Source: Burkholderiales bacterium | Lineage (GTDB): Bacteria > Pseudomonadota > Gammaproteobacteria > Burkholderiales > SG8-41 | Assembly: GCA_030684405.1 (NCBI GenBank) | Contig: JAUXYA010000012.1 | Span: 49,163-113,162, forward strand | DNA length: 64,000 nucleotides | Reading direction: 5' to 3' | Part shown: positions 35,473-45,375 of the stretch, piece after piece | Layout of the letters: each line of letters starts with the position of its first letter | Position numbering within the stretch: the stretch's first letter is position 1 | Notes under the pieces: generated by a model | Told to the model about the DNA's origin: nothing | What the model saw: the letters and a program-made list of their open reading frames with translations, nothing else | Database searches by the model: none | Made by a program: the position numbers and the translations under genes

Positions 35473-37230
35473 TTATTGCAGGGGCCGGTGGCCGGTATGG
35501 GCAGATTCTAACAGAGGACGGAACAGCACCGGCTGCTCCGCCGCGAGTTGCGCGAGGCGCTGTTCGAAACCGGCAGGCGCATCGGGATAGGCGCGCCGCG
35601 CTGCAACGAGCAGGCTCCGTGCCTCCGCCGTGCGGCCCGCAAAGGCCAGCAACAGCACCTGGCGATAGACCAGCACCGGTTGCGGCGTGAAGCGGATCAC
35701 CCTCTCGTTCAATGCCAGGCGGCGCTGCAGGTCTTCCGCGCTCGCCGGCAGCGGCATCACCATCGACAGTTCGACATAGGGTGTCAGCAGGGCATTGCGA
35801 TGGATGCGCAAGATGGTGTTGACGAATCCGGCATCGCGCAGCTGTTCCAGCGTCGGCCGTACCGCGCGTTCGAACACGCGGTAATCGTTCCACAGAAACA
35901 CCAGATTCGCAGCTCCCACCAGCACGGCCGAGGTGGCGATCAGGCGGCCAAAGCGCGCCAGCCGCGGCCGCAGCACCGGTGCCGGACTGAGCCCCAGCAG
36001 CAGCGCAGCAATACCGAGGAAATAGGCGTACCACAGCGGATATTCGAGCAGACTGTGGATGCCGAACACGCCCAGCGTCGCCCACAGCCACCAGTGCTCG
36101 GGGTTCGGCCGCGTGCGCAGGGCGCGCCACAGGCCCCAAGCCAGGGGCAGCAGCAGCAAGGCGGCTCCGATGACTCCGGTTTCGACCAGCAGGTGCAGCG
36201 GCAGGTTGTGGACATTGTTGTAGAGACCCGGCGACCCCGCAGCGAGGGGACCCGCGAGATGCTGGAAGTACTCGGTGGCGAAACCGCCCCAGCCGACGCC
36301 CCTCAGCGGATGTTCAGCAGCAATGGCCAGCGCCGCCTGCCACAAGCCGATGCGGTCGCTGACGCTGGCCGCCCCTGTAAACAGCCGCTCCACTGCCGTC
36401 ACCGCCTCGCGTTGGGGTGGTGCGAGCCAGCCAAAGCCGGCGGCGTGTTGCAGCAGGTAATGCAGGATGATGAACAAACCGGTCCAGACAAACAGCCGGC
36501 GCGTCTGGGGGGCATCCCCGGCAATGCGCAGGCGCAGGGCAAAAGCGAAGGCTGCCAGCAGATACAGCCAGACGCTGCGTGAACCGGACAACCCCAGCAC
36601 AAACAGCATGGGCAGAACGATGATGGCAGCTGCGGCCAGCGGCAGACGGCTGCGGCTGTGCAGCTGGGCCACGCTGAACAGGCCCAGCGCGATCAGCGCC
36701 GCGAAATGATTGGGCTGCGCGATGTTGCCGAAAACCGCAGGGCCGTGCAGGCGCGTAATCCAGGCATTAAAAGGCATGATCAGATTGAAATGCTGGATCA
36801 CGCCGATGAGTGCACTGAGCAGGGCCCCGGCGGCAAGCCCAGCCGCAACCACTGTGCAGACGGTTTCAAACCCGCAGGCGCGCACCAGGGCGCGTCCGGC
36901 AATGATCAGCAATCCTGCCCACACCAGGTACAGGGCGCCGAGCAGCGCTTGACCGAAATAGGGCGACCAGCCGGCAAGGCCGTGAATGATCAACAATCCG
37001 GCCAGCGCAAACAGCGGCAGCGACGCCCAGGGCACTTCGGCATTGGTCCAGGCACGGCGCCCCAGGAGCACGGCAATCACGCCGAGGCCACAGGCGAGGG
37101 CCAGCCATTCCGAATAGAAGGAGGTCAGCGGATAGCGGTGATAGGGCTGCAGGAAAGGCAGCACGCAAAGCAGAACCGCGCAGGCAAGGCCGAAACGCGC
37201 GGGCAGATTTGATTGAGCCGGGAGCGTCAT
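35473..37230 (-). CDS. PglL/Wzy-type O-oligosaccharyltransferase (O-antigen ligase family)
   Basis: 585 residues with about 12 membrane helices and one large periplasmic loop. HGPAVFGNIAQPNHFAALIALG resembles the conserved PglL segment, GSRSVWLYL follows, and VHNLPLHLLVETGVIG is the Wzy_C block with a His. The C-terminal soluble part (about residues 430-570) fits the PglL C-terminal domain. Such enzymes move lipid-linked glycans onto pilins (PilO/PglL) or lipid A (WaaL). Its position 3 kb from a pilus locus favours pilin glycosylation, but that is an inference. Ends 11 bases before the rhodanese gene. Confidence 0.8.
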   Translation of the reverse strand: MTLPAQSNLPARFGLACAVLLCVLPFLQPYHRYPLTSFYSEWLALACGLGVIAVLLGRRAWTNAEVPWASLPLFALAGLLIIHGLAGWSPYFGQALLGALYLVWAGLLIIAGRALVRACGFETVCTVVAAGLAAGALLSALIGVIQHFNLIMPFNAWITRLHGPAVFGNIAQPNHFAALIALGLFSVAQLHSRSRLPLAAAAIIVLPMLFVLGLSGSRSVWLYLLAAFAFALRLRIAGDAPQTRRLFVWTGLFIILHYLLQHAAGFGWLAPPQREAVTAVERLFTGAASVSDRIGLWQAALAIAAEHPLRGVGWGGFATEYFQHLAGPLAAGSPGLYNNVHNLPLHLLVETGVIGAALLLLPLAWGLWRALRTRPNPEHWWLWATLGVFGIHSLLEYPLWYAYFLGIAALLLGLSPAPVLRPRLARFGRLIATSAVLVGAANLVFLWNDYRVFERAVRPTLEQLRDAGFVNTILRIHRNALLTPYVELSMVMPLPASAEDLQRRLALNERVIRFTPQPVLVYRQVLLLAFAGRTAEARSLLVAARRAYPDAPAGFEQRLAQLAAEQPVLFRPLLESAHTGHRPLQ

Positions 37231-37269
37231 GCGCGGCCCGGGATCAGGAGAAATGGAATCGGGTAGACG

Positions 37270-37596
37270 CTACTTCTCGGGGCCGCAAAACACTTCTCGC
37301 ATCATGCCGATCAGCGTCAGCGTGCGCTCGTCGCCAATGCGGTAATACACGCGGTTGGCATCCTTGCGCGTGCGCAGCACGCCTTTCTCGCGCAATATTG
37401 CGAGGTGCTGGGAAATGTTGCTCTGCGAAGTGCCGACGCAGTCGACGATATCCTGGACGCTCACTTCCCGATCGCCCAGCACGCAAAGGATCTTCAGGCG
37501 CAAGGGATGCGCCATCGCCTTGAGGGCGCGGGAAGCCTGCTCGATATGCTCGTCCCGGTCCAGCACCTGCTCGCGAACTGCTGCTACATCTGTCAT
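37270..37596 (-). CDS. ArsR-family transcriptional regulator
   Basis: A 108-residue winged-helix repressor from the ATG at 37596 (MTDVAAVREQV; an ATG seven codons earlier is also possible). The HTH is VSVQDIVDCVGTSQSNISQHLAILREKGV, with the wing KDANRVYYRIGDE. The classical ELCVC metal site is absent; the only cysteines are in ILCVLGD, VDC and the C-terminal FCGPEK. The signal sensed is unknown. Divergent from gpmI. Confidence 0.88.
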   Translation of the reverse strand: MTDVAAVREQVLDRDEHIEQASRALKAMAHPLRLKILCVLGDREVSVQDIVDCVGTSQSNISQHLAILREKGVLRTRKDANRVYYRIGDERTLTLIGMMREVFCGPEK

Positions 37597-37637
37597 GAGT
37601 CCTCGGACGCCGCCCAAAGCGGTTGAAATGATTTAGA

Positions 37638-37657
37638 ATTATACTGCATCACAATAT
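37638..37657 (-). promoter_or_regulatory. -10 box of the arsR-like gene with overlapping inverted repeat
   Basis: On the minus strand TATAAT (37638-37643) is adjacent to the imperfect palindrome ATACTG-CATCA-CAATAT (37641-37657). This is a plausible autoregulatory operator for the ArsR protein, also lying in front of gpmI. The -35 is weak. Confidence 0.4.
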
Positions 37658-37678
37658 TCTGAAAAGTCTTTTAAAATC

Positions 37679-39214
37679 ATGAAGATAACACCAGTGCTGC
37701 TGGTCATTCTCGACGGTTTCGGCCATCGCGAGGACTGCGACGACAATGCCATCTGCCAGGCGCGCAAACCGCACTGGAATTTCCTCTGGAAAACCTGCCC
37801 GCACACCATCATCGATGCCTCGGAGAAATGGGTCGGCCTGCCGGCCCTGCAGATGGGAAATTCCGAGGTCGGCCACATGAACATCGGCGCGGGACGCGTG
37901 GTGTATCAGGATTACACCAAGATCGAGCACGCCATCGAAACCGGCGAATTTGCCGAGAATCCGGTGCTGGACGCCGCCATCCGCAAGGCCGGGGACGGCG
38001 CCCTGCACGTGCTCGGCCTGCTGTCCCCCGGCGGCGTGCACAGTCACGAATCGCAGATTCACGCCCTGCTCGACCTCGCCGCCGCGAAGGGCGCAAAGCA
38101 GGTACTGGTGCACGCCTTTCTCGACGGACGCGACACGCCGCCGCAGAGCGCGGAAGCCTCGCTGGTCGCGCTGGAACAGAAATGCCGCGCCCTGGGCAAT
38201 GCGCGCATTGCTTCGATCTGTGGCCGATATTTTGCGATGGACCGCGACCAGCGCTGGGATCGTGTCGAATCCGCCTACGACCTGATCGTCGACGGCCGCG
38301 CGCAGTTCAGCGCAGCCGATGCGCTTGCCGGCCTGAAGGCCGCCTACGCCCGCGGTGAAACCGACGAATTCGTCAAAGCCACGGCCATCGTCCCGACGGG
38401 AGCTGCGCCGACGCGCATCACTGACGGCGACACTGTCGTGTTCATGAATTTCCGTTCCGATCGCGCGCGCCAGATGACCGCGGCCCTCACCGATCCGGCG
38501 TTCGCCGGATTCGCGCCCAAACGTGTGCCCAGGCTCGGCTATTACTGCACGCTGACCAGCTACGGCGAGGACTTCAGCAACATCCCCGCTGCTTTCGGCC
38601 CTCAGCAGATCCGCAACGGCTTCGGCGAATTCCTGTCGCAGCAGGGGCTGCGCCAGCTGCGCATCGCCGAGACCGAGAAATACGCCCACGTCACCTATTT
38701 CTTCAACGGCGGCGTGGAAACGCCCTATCCCGGAGAAGACCGCGTGCTGGTGCCGTCGCCCAAGGTGGCGACCTATGACCTGCAGCCGGAGATGAGCGCG
38801 CGCGAGGTTACCGACCGGCTGGTCGAGGCCATCCAGTCGCGCCGCTACGACGCCATCGTCTGCAACTATGCGAATGGCGACATGGTCGGGCACACCGGCA
38901 ATCTGGAGGCGGCAACCCGGGCGATCGAGGTACTCGACGAATGCATCGGCCGCATAGTCGACGCGATGCGCGGCATCGGCGGCGAGGTGCTGATCACCGC
39001 GGATCACGGCAATGCCGAGACCATGCGCGACACGGAATCGCAGCAACCACACACTGCACATACCCTGAACCTGGTGCCACTGCTTTACATCGGCCGCAAG
39101 GCGCGCATCGCCGGTGGCGGCGCGCTGCAGGACGTGGCGCCGACGCTGTTGGCAATGATGGGGCTGCCGCAACCCGCCGATATGACGGGGCGTCCGCTGA
39201 TCGAGTTTGCGTGA
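37679..39214 (+). CDS. gpmI: 2,3-bisphosphoglycerate-independent phosphoglycerate mutase
   Basis: A two-manganese enzyme interconverting 3- and 2-phosphoglycerate in glycolysis. 511 residues, with metal-binding Asp12 (LVILDGFG), phosphoserine Ser62 in GNSEVGH, a metal site HSHESQIHALL, RDTPPQSA, and the C-terminal DHGNAE and TAHTLNLVPLLYIG blocks. It overlaps envC by four bases (GTGA), a frequent gpmI-envC-ctpA arrangement. Confidence 0.97.
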   Translation: MKITPVLLVILDGFGHREDCDDNAICQARKPHWNFLWKTCPHTIIDASEKWVGLPALQMGNSEVGHMNIGAGRVVYQDYTKIEHAIETGEFAENPVLDAAIRKAGDGALHVLGLLSPGGVHSHESQIHALLDLAAAKGAKQVLVHAFLDGRDTPPQSAEASLVALEQKCRALGNARIASICGRYFAMDRDQRWDRVESAYDLIVDGRAQFSAADALAGLKAAYARGETDEFVKATAIVPTGAAPTRITDGDTVVFMNFRSDRARQMTAALTDPAFAGFAPKRVPRLGYYCTLTSYGEDFSNIPAAFGPQQIRNGFGEFLSQQGLRQLRIAETEKYAHVTYFFNGGVETPYPGEDRVLVPSPKVATYDLQPEMSAREVTDRLVEAIQSRRYDAIVCNYANGDMVGHTGNLEAATRAIEVLDECIGRIVDAMRGIGGEVLITADHGNAETMRDTESQQPHTAHTLNLVPLLYIGRKARIAGGGALQDVAPTLLAMMGLPQPADMTGRPLIEFA

Positions 39215-40392
39215 AGCGTAGCGCGGGCCTGCTCATCGCCTGGCTGGCGCTGTGCCCTGCGGCCCTTGCCGCGACGGCGGGACAGACGCAGGAGGAACTG
39301 CGCGAATTGCGCGCGCGCATTTCGGCGCTGCAGAAGAAGCTGGCCACAGCCGAGGAAAGCCGCAGCGAGGCTTCCGACGCCTTGCGCGAATCGGAAAAGG
39401 CGATCTCTGAGGCCAATCGCGAACTGCGCGGGCTCGCCGTGCAATCGCGCGAAGCGGACGCCCGGCTGGCGGCGCTGCGCAAATCCGCGGATGCGGCCAC
39501 TACCACGATGCGTGGCCAGCAGGCGCTGCTCGGCCGCCTGCTGCGGCAGCAATATGTGCAGGGTGAGCCCGACGCGCTGCGCCTGGTGCTGAGCCGCGAA
39601 GATCCCAATGCGATGGCGCGCCAGTTGCATTACCTGGCGCATGTCGCGCGTGCGCGCGCGCGCCTGGTTGACGGCCTGCGCGAGAACCTGCGCGAATTCG
39701 AACGCCTGCAGGCGGAAATCGCGCAGGAGGCAGTAGCGATCGCCCGCATCGCCGCCGGCCAGACCGCACAACGCGCGCGCCTCGAGCAGGAAAAACGCGC
39801 CCGTGCGGGCGTGCTGACGCGGCTGTCGCGGGACATCCAGAAGCAGCAGCGGGAAATGCGCGCCCTGCAGGCCAACGAAAACCGTTTGACTCGCCTGGTA
39901 GAGCAACTGACCCGGCTGGTGCGCAAGCCCGTCCCCGCCGGCAAGCCGCGACCCCGTAACAACGCCCTGCCGTCCGGGACAGGTGACGGCAGCCCCTTCG
40001 CAGCGCTGCGTGGCAGCCTCGCATTACCGGTGCGCGGGGAACTTGGCAGCCGTTTTGGCAGTCCACGTGCAGACGGTGGTGTGGTGTGGAGAGGTTTGTT
40101 CATCGCCGCCAGGGCCGGCGAGGACGTGCGGGCGGTGGCCGCGGGCCGGGTGGTATATGCGGACTGGCTGCGCGGATTCGGCAATCTGCTGATCGTCGAC
40201 CATGGCGACAGCTACATGACCCTGTATGCCAATGCCGAGGCTCTGCTGAAGCAGGTTGGCGACGTCATACGCGGCGGCGAGCCGGTGGCCACTGTGGGTA
40301 ACAGCGGTGGCAATGCAGAATCGGGCTTATACTTTGAAATGCGGCACGAAGGACGGCCTTTCGACCCCATGCAGTGGGTCCGTTTGAAGTAA
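39211..40392 (+). CDS. envC: Murein hydrolase activator EnvC
   Basis: 393 residues from a GTG at 39211 overlapping the gpmI stop. A signal peptide (LLIAWLALCPAALA) precedes about 240 residues of heptad-rich coiled coil and a degenerate LytM/M23 domain. Metal ligands of active M23 peptidases are replaced: WRGLFIAA where HxGxD is expected, and LYANAEAL instead of YxHL. So it should activate amidases at the division septum rather than cut peptidoglycan itself. It precedes ctpA. Confidence 0.93.
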   Translation: MKRSAGLLIAWLALCPAALAATAGQTQEELRELRARISALQKKLATAEESRSEASDALRESEKAISEANRELRGLAVQSREADARLAALRKSADAATTTMRGQQALLGRLLRQQYVQGEPDALRLVLSREDPNAMARQLHYLAHVARARARLVDGLRENLREFERLQAEIAQEAVAIARIAAGQTAQRARLEQEKRARAGVLTRLSRDIQKQQREMRALQANENRLTRLVEQLTRLVRKPVPAGKPRPRNNALPSGTGDGSPFAALRGSLALPVRGELGSRFGSPRADGGVVWRGLFIAARAGEDVRAVAAGRVVYADWLRGFGNLLIVDHGDSYMTLYANAEALLKQVGDVIRGGEPVATVGNSGGNAESGLYFEMRHEGRPFDPMQWVRLK

Positions 40393-40439
40393 TCATCAGC
40401 AACAATCACAGCAGCCGCCAATCGCGGCAGGAGCAGCAA

Positions 40440-41864
40440 ATGCGCAGCAAATTCAGTCAGTTGGGCCTGGTCATCGGCGGCGTCCTGATCGGCGTCGCGA
40501 TCAGCCTGAATTATTCGGCGGTCGCCCAGCGCAGCACCCCTTCGGCGCTGCCGCTGCCGATCGAGGAACTGCGCGCCTTTACCGAGGTTTTCGGCCGCAT
40601 CAAAAGCGATTATGTTGAACCTGTCGAGGACAAAAAACTGATCACCGAGGCCATCAACGGCATGCTCACGGGTCTCGACCCGCATTCCGCCTACCTCGAT
40701 CAGGAAGCTTTCAGGGAAATGCAGGTCGGCACTCAGGGCGAATTCGGCGGCCTCGGCATCGAGGTCGGCATGGAAGACGGCTTCGTGCGCGTGGTGTCTC
40801 CGATTGACGATTCCCCCGCATCGCGGGCCGGCATCAAGGCTGGCGACCTGATCGTCAAGCTCGACGAAACCTCGGTCAAGGGCATGTCGCTCGGCGACGC
40901 AGTCAAGCGCATGCGCGGCAAGCCCAACACCCAGATCGTGCTCACCATCGTGCGCAAGGGCGAAACCAATCCCATCGTCGTCACGCTGACCCGGGCAGTG
41001 ATCAAGATCCAGAGCGTCAAGTCGACGCTGCTGGAGCCGGGATATGCCTATGTCCGCGTCAGTCAGTTCCAGGAACATACCGGCGAGACACTGGCGCGCT
41101 CGGTGGAAAGCCTGTTCAAGCAGAACCAGGGCCCGATGAAGGGTCTGGTGCTCGACCTGCGTAACGACCCGGGCGGACTGCTCAACGGCGCGGTGGCGGT
41201 ATCTGCGGCCTTTCTGCCGCGGGATGCGCTGGTGGTTTACACCGACGGCCGCACTGAAGACGCCAGGATGAAGCTCAATGCCAGCCCCGAGCATTACCTG
41301 CGCGGCCGCAACAAGGAGGATTTCATCAAGCGTCTGCCTGCCGCAGCCAAGACTGTGCCGATGGTGGTACTGGTCAACGCGGGTTCAGCCTCGGCCTCCG
41401 AAATCGTCGCCGGCGCACTGCAGGACCATGAGCGCGCGGTGGTGATGGGCCAGCAGACCTTCGGCAAGGGTTCGGTGCAAACCATCCTGCCGCTGGGCAA
41501 CAACACTGCAATCAAGCTGACGACGGCGCGCTACTACACGCCGAAGGGACGCTCGATCCAGGCGCGTGGCATCGTGCCCGACATACCGCTTGACGACGTT
41601 GTCACCAGCCGCGCGGCGCTGAAGCTGCGCGAGTCAGACCTGACCAAGCACCTCACCGAGGGCGTCGCCGAGAAACCGGCCGACAAGGCCCAAGCGGCAG
41701 CGAAGTCGGCGCAGAAATATGGTTTCACCCCGGCGCCGCGGCCGCAAGACGTCGACGAGAAAACGCTGCGTCCGGAACCCGGCCAGATTGTCTCGCCCAA
41801 TGACTACGAGCTGAATCAGGCGATCGCCTTCCTGAAAAGCCGCTCGGTCGCCAAGACGAACTGA
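40440..41864 (+). CDS. ctpA: Carboxy-terminal processing protease (S41)
   Basis: A periplasmic, membrane-anchored protease. 474 residues from the ATG at 40440 (MRSKFSQLGLVIGG) with AGGAGC upstream. It has an N-terminal signal anchor, a PDZ domain (about 90-170: GGLGIEVGMEDGFVRVVSPI) and the catalytic Ser318 in SASASEI with Lys343 in FGKGSVQ. CtpA trims lipoproteins and peptidoglycan enzymes. Its frame runs 18 bases into envC if read from 40374; the chosen start avoids that. Confidence 0.95.
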   Translation: MRSKFSQLGLVIGGVLIGVAISLNYSAVAQRSTPSALPLPIEELRAFTEVFGRIKSDYVEPVEDKKLITEAINGMLTGLDPHSAYLDQEAFREMQVGTQGEFGGLGIEVGMEDGFVRVVSPIDDSPASRAGIKAGDLIVKLDETSVKGMSLGDAVKRMRGKPNTQIVLTIVRKGETNPIVVTLTRAVIKIQSVKSTLLEPGYAYVRVSQFQEHTGETLARSVESLFKQNQGPMKGLVLDLRNDPGGLLNGAVAVSAAFLPRDALVVYTDGRTEDARMKLNASPEHYLRGRNKEDFIKRLPAAAKTVPMVVLVNAGSASASEIVAGALQDHERAVVMGQQTFGKGSVQTILPLGNNTAIKLTTARYYTPKGRSIQARGIVPDIPLDDVVTSRAALKLRESDLTKHLTEGVAEKPADKAQAAAKSAQKYGFTPAPRPQDVDEKTLRPEPGQIVSPNDYELNQAIAFLKSRSVAKTN

Positions 41865-41880
41865 CGCTCCCTCAGCATCA

Positions 41881-41913
41881 ACAACGCCCGGCCCGGCCGG
41901 GCGTTGTTGTTTC
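41881..41913 (+). terminator. Rho-independent terminator after ctpA
   Basis: A perfect 14-bp stem, AACAACGCCCGGCC / GGCCGGGCGTTGTT, with a single-base nominal loop, then GTTT. It ends the gpmI-envC-ctpA unit 17 bases after the ctpA stop. Confidence 0.75.
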
Positions 41914-41941
41914 CGGCGGCAGTAACCGCTAGATTCGCGTC

Positions 41942-42697
41942 ATGAACGACCACCAACTGCTGCGCTACAGCCGGCACATCCTGCTGCCGGAAATCGGCAT
42001 CGAGGGGCAGCAGCGTCTGCTCGACGCCCATGCGCTGCTGATCGGCGCCGGCGGCCTCGGCTCCCCGGCGGCAATGTACCTCGCCGCCGCCGGCATCGGC
42101 ACGCTGACCCTCTGCGACGGCGACAGCGTCGATCTCACCAACCTGCAACGCCAGATCGTCCATTGCGAAGCGGCGGTCGGTGCGAAAAAAGTCGACTCCG
42201 CGCGCGCCACCCTGCTCGGGCTCAACCCCGCAATCCGCATCAATGCGGTCGCCGAACGGGTATCCGGGGACCGGCTGCAGGTACTGGTCGACGCCGCTGA
42301 CGTAGTGCTCGACGGCTGTGACAATTTCGAGACCCGCCACGCCGTCAACCGCGCCTGTGTGCGCGCAGGCAAGCCCCTGATATCGGGCGCGGGCATCCGT
42401 TTCGATGGACAACTCGCGGTATTTGACCTGCGTCGCGCCGACTCGCCATGTTACGCCTGCCTGTTTCCGGAAGACGGCGAAATGGACGAAATGCGCTGCG
42501 CGGTGATGGGTGTGTTCGCGCCGCTGGTGGGCATCATCGGCGCCATGCAGGCCGCCGAGGCGCTGAAACTCGTGATCGGCGCCGGGGAGACACTGACCGG
42601 ACGCCTGCTGCTGGTCGATGCACTGACCATGGACCTGCGTGCGGTCAGCCTCAAACGCGACCCGGCATGCCCGGTGTGTGGATCACGGGCAGCCTGA
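41942..42697 (+). CDS. moeB: HesA/MoeB/ThiF family adenylyltransferase
   Basis: 251 residues. An E1-like enzyme that adenylates the C-terminal glycine of a small sulfur carrier such as MoaD or ThiS. The nucleotide motif GAGGLGSP is at residues 35-42. DLTNLQRQIVHCEAAVGAKKV is the classic block, DGCDNFETRH follows, and zinc pairs CYAC and CPVC lie near the C-terminus. MoeB and ThiF cannot be told apart without context, and no molybdopterin or thiamine genes are nearby. Confidence 0.93.
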   Translation: MNDHQLLRYSRHILLPEIGIEGQQRLLDAHALLIGAGGLGSPAAMYLAAAGIGTLTLCDGDSVDLTNLQRQIVHCEAAVGAKKVDSARATLLGLNPAIRINAVAERVSGDRLQVLVDAADVVLDGCDNFETRHAVNRACVRAGKPLISGAGIRFDGQLAVFDLRRADSPCYACLFPEDGEMDEMRCAVMGVFAPLVGIIGAMQAAEALKLVIGAGETLTGRLLLVDALTMDLRAVSLKRDPACPVCGSRAA

Positions 42698-42708
42698 AGC
42701 CGCGCTCC

Positions 42709-43053
42709 TCAGGTCATATCGAGAGAATCCGCGTCCTTGGGCGCGGTTTCCGCTGCCAGCGTTTCCTTCGAAGGCGTCGTGCTCTGACCGCTCAGCAGGT
42801 GGTTGAGTTCACGCGTGAGGCGCTCGACATCGGGCGGATTGCGACCGAGCATCTGCAACAGCAGCCGCGACGGAAAATCCGCAAGGGTCTCCGGATGATT
42901 GGAGCGGATGCGCGAAGCGCTTTCGATGATCGACCGCGCATGACTGGTCTTGAAACCGGTCTTGAGGTTCTCGATCGAATCCAGAATCGCAAGCTGGCTG
43001 CGGGCGATGCCCAGCATCAGTTGCGCAAGCTGCTCTACCTTGATGTCGGCCAT
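42709..43053 (-). CDS. Hypothetical protein, 114 aa
   Basis: Starts at the ATG at 43053 (MADIKVEQLAQLMLGIARSQ) with AGAGGAG upstream. Entirely helical-looking: amphipathic helices, no membrane segment, no cysteine, an acidic and Ser/Thr-rich C-terminus. I do not recognise a family. It lies 28 bases from slmA on the same strand, so it could be the last gene of that unit. Helix periodicity and length resemble phasin-like proteins only in a general way. Confidence 0.6.
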   Translation of the reverse strand: MADIKVEQLAQLMLGIARSQLAILDSIENLKTGFKTSHARSIIESASRIRSNHPETLADFPSRLLLQMLGRNPPDVERLTRELNHLLSGQSTTPSKETLAAETAPKDADSLDMT

Positions 43054-43081
43054 GATGCACTCCTCTTCCAGAATGGGATGG

Positions 43082-43666
43082 TCATGCGAGTATGCCTTCC
43101 AACAGCTGCTTCCACTGCCGCTGCCAGTACTCGGCAGGATCGCGGCGGAAACCGCTTTTTGCATACTGGTGCCAGCGGCCGGCGACGAAGCTCATCAGCA
43201 CATTGGCCTGCGCGCTGAGGTCGACGTCCTCGATCACCTCTTTCTGCGTCACCGCGAAGCGCAGCGCCTGTTTCAGCGCCGCCTCGAGGCGATCATGAAT
43301 CTGGTTGATGCGCGCCTGCAGCGCCTCGTCCTCCGTCACCAGTGCATCGCCGATCAGCACGCGGGTCATGCCGCGGTTTTTCTGCGCGAAGCCGAGCAGC
43401 ATGGTCATGATTGCCTCAGCCTGACGCAGACCGCTCTGTTCCTCGCTGGTGATGCGGTTGATCAGCGTAAACAGAGTCTGCTCAACGAAGTCGATCAGGC
43501 CGGCGAACATGTCCGCCTTGCCACGGAAATGGCGATAAAGCGCGGCCTCGGAAACCCCGATGCGCGCGGCCAGTGCCGCGGTGGTGATGCGTTCCGCGGA
43601 GGGCCCCTCGAGCATCTGTGCCAGAGTCTGCAGTATCTGGGTCTTGCGTTCGCCGCTGCGTGCCAT
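43082..43666 (-). CDS. slmA: Nucleoid occlusion factor SlmA (TetR family)
   Basis: 194 residues from the ATG at 43666 (MARSGERKTQILQTLAQML). The HTH is ITTAALAARIGVSEAALYRHFRGKADMF, the SlmA signature, and the ligand domain contains GLRQAEAIMTMLLGFAQKNRGMTRVL. It binds specific chromosomal sites and blocks FtsZ ring assembly over the nucleoid. The position near argB matches other betaproteobacteria. Confidence 0.95.
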   Translation of the reverse strand: MARSGERKTQILQTLAQMLEGPSAERITTAALAARIGVSEAALYRHFRGKADMFAGLIDFVEQTLFTLINRITSEEQSGLRQAEAIMTMLLGFAQKNRGMTRVLIGDALVTEDEALQARINQIHDRLEAALKQALRFAVTQKEVIEDVDLSAQANVLMSFVAGRWHQYAKSGFRRDPAEYWQRQWKQLLEGILA

Positions 43667-43673
43667 GTGTTCC

Positions 43674-44318
43674 TCAGTAGAGGTGTGCTGCGTGACTGGA
43701 AAGTACGGCCATGCCCTGCACCCGCACATCGACGTATCCGGGCACGCGCTCCGCCTGTGATACCCAGACGGTTTTCATGCCCAGCCGTTTCGCGGTGCGC
43801 AGATTTTCCAGCGTATCCTCAACCATGATACAGCGCCGCGGCCGCAGGTGATGGATGCGGCACAGCTTGAGGAAACCGTGGGCATCGGGCTTGGGGCGAA
43901 AACCCGTGCGCTCGATCGAAAACACGGCATCGAACAGGCTCGCAATGCCGAGCACACGCAAAACCGCCTGCGCATAGTGCACCGGTGCATTCGAAAATAC
44001 GAACTTGCGCCCCGGCAGCCGGCGCAGCGCGTGGCGCAGTTGCGGCTCGCCCACGACCATGCGTTGCAGGTCGGGAAACTGGTGGGTGTGCCAGAGGAAA
44101 TGCTGCGGGTCGGTGCCGTGGTGGCGCATCAGGCCGAGCAGCGTCGCACCGTAACGCTGCCAGTAGTGGCGCCGCAACTCACCTGCCGCCTGCTCGTCAA
44201 GTTGCAAGTGCTGCTGCATATACGCGTTCATCGCACGGTTGATGTGTGGAAAAATGTGCGGCGAAGCATTGTGCAAGGTGTTGTCGAGGTCGAATATCCA
44301 CGCGACCTGGGTTGTCAT
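43674..44318 (-). CDS. Pyrimidine 5'-nucleotidase-like HAD hydrolase
   Basis: 214 residues from the ATG at 44318 (MTTQVAWIFDLDNTLHNASP). The HAD motif DxDxT is FDLDNT, motif II is FVFSNAP, and motifs III and IV are FRPKPDAHGF and IMVEDTLENL. The family includes yeast SDT1-type nucleotidases; bacterial members often act on pyrimidine monophosphates. Substrate not shown. It begins 22 bases after argB, and its stop lies 7 bases before slmA. Confidence 0.88.
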   Translation of the reverse strand: MTTQVAWIFDLDNTLHNASPHIFPHINRAMNAYMQQHLQLDEQAAGELRRHYWQRYGATLLGLMRHHGTDPQHFLWHTHQFPDLQRMVVGEPQLRHALRRLPGRKFVFSNAPVHYAQAVLRVLGIASLFDAVFSIERTGFRPKPDAHGFLKLCRIHHLRPRRCIMVEDTLENLRTAKRLGMKTVWVSQAERVPGYVDVRVQGMAVLSSHAAHLY

Positions 44319-44340
44319 CGCCCGCATCCCGCCGAAGGCA

Positions 44341-45279
<939 letters not shown>

Positions 45280-45296
45280 TCATTTTACCCGACGAT

Positions 45297-45329
45297 AAAA
45301 AAAGCGGCAGGCCTTTCGGCCCACCGCTT
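45297..45329 (-). terminator. Rho-independent terminator of hsp20
   Basis: On the minus strand AAGCGG...GGCC pairs with GGCC...CCGCTT (two inner mismatches), followed by a run of seven T. It stops the short hsp20 transcript before argB. Confidence 0.8.
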
Positions 45330-45375
45330 GGGTGAATACGGCTTGCGCTTCCGGGAGGCGGAGCTGCTGCCTGAC

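Noticed and set aside
37649..39172. 507-codon open frame antisense to gpmI
   Set aside because: gpmI carries all catalytic motifs; the antisense product matches nothing.
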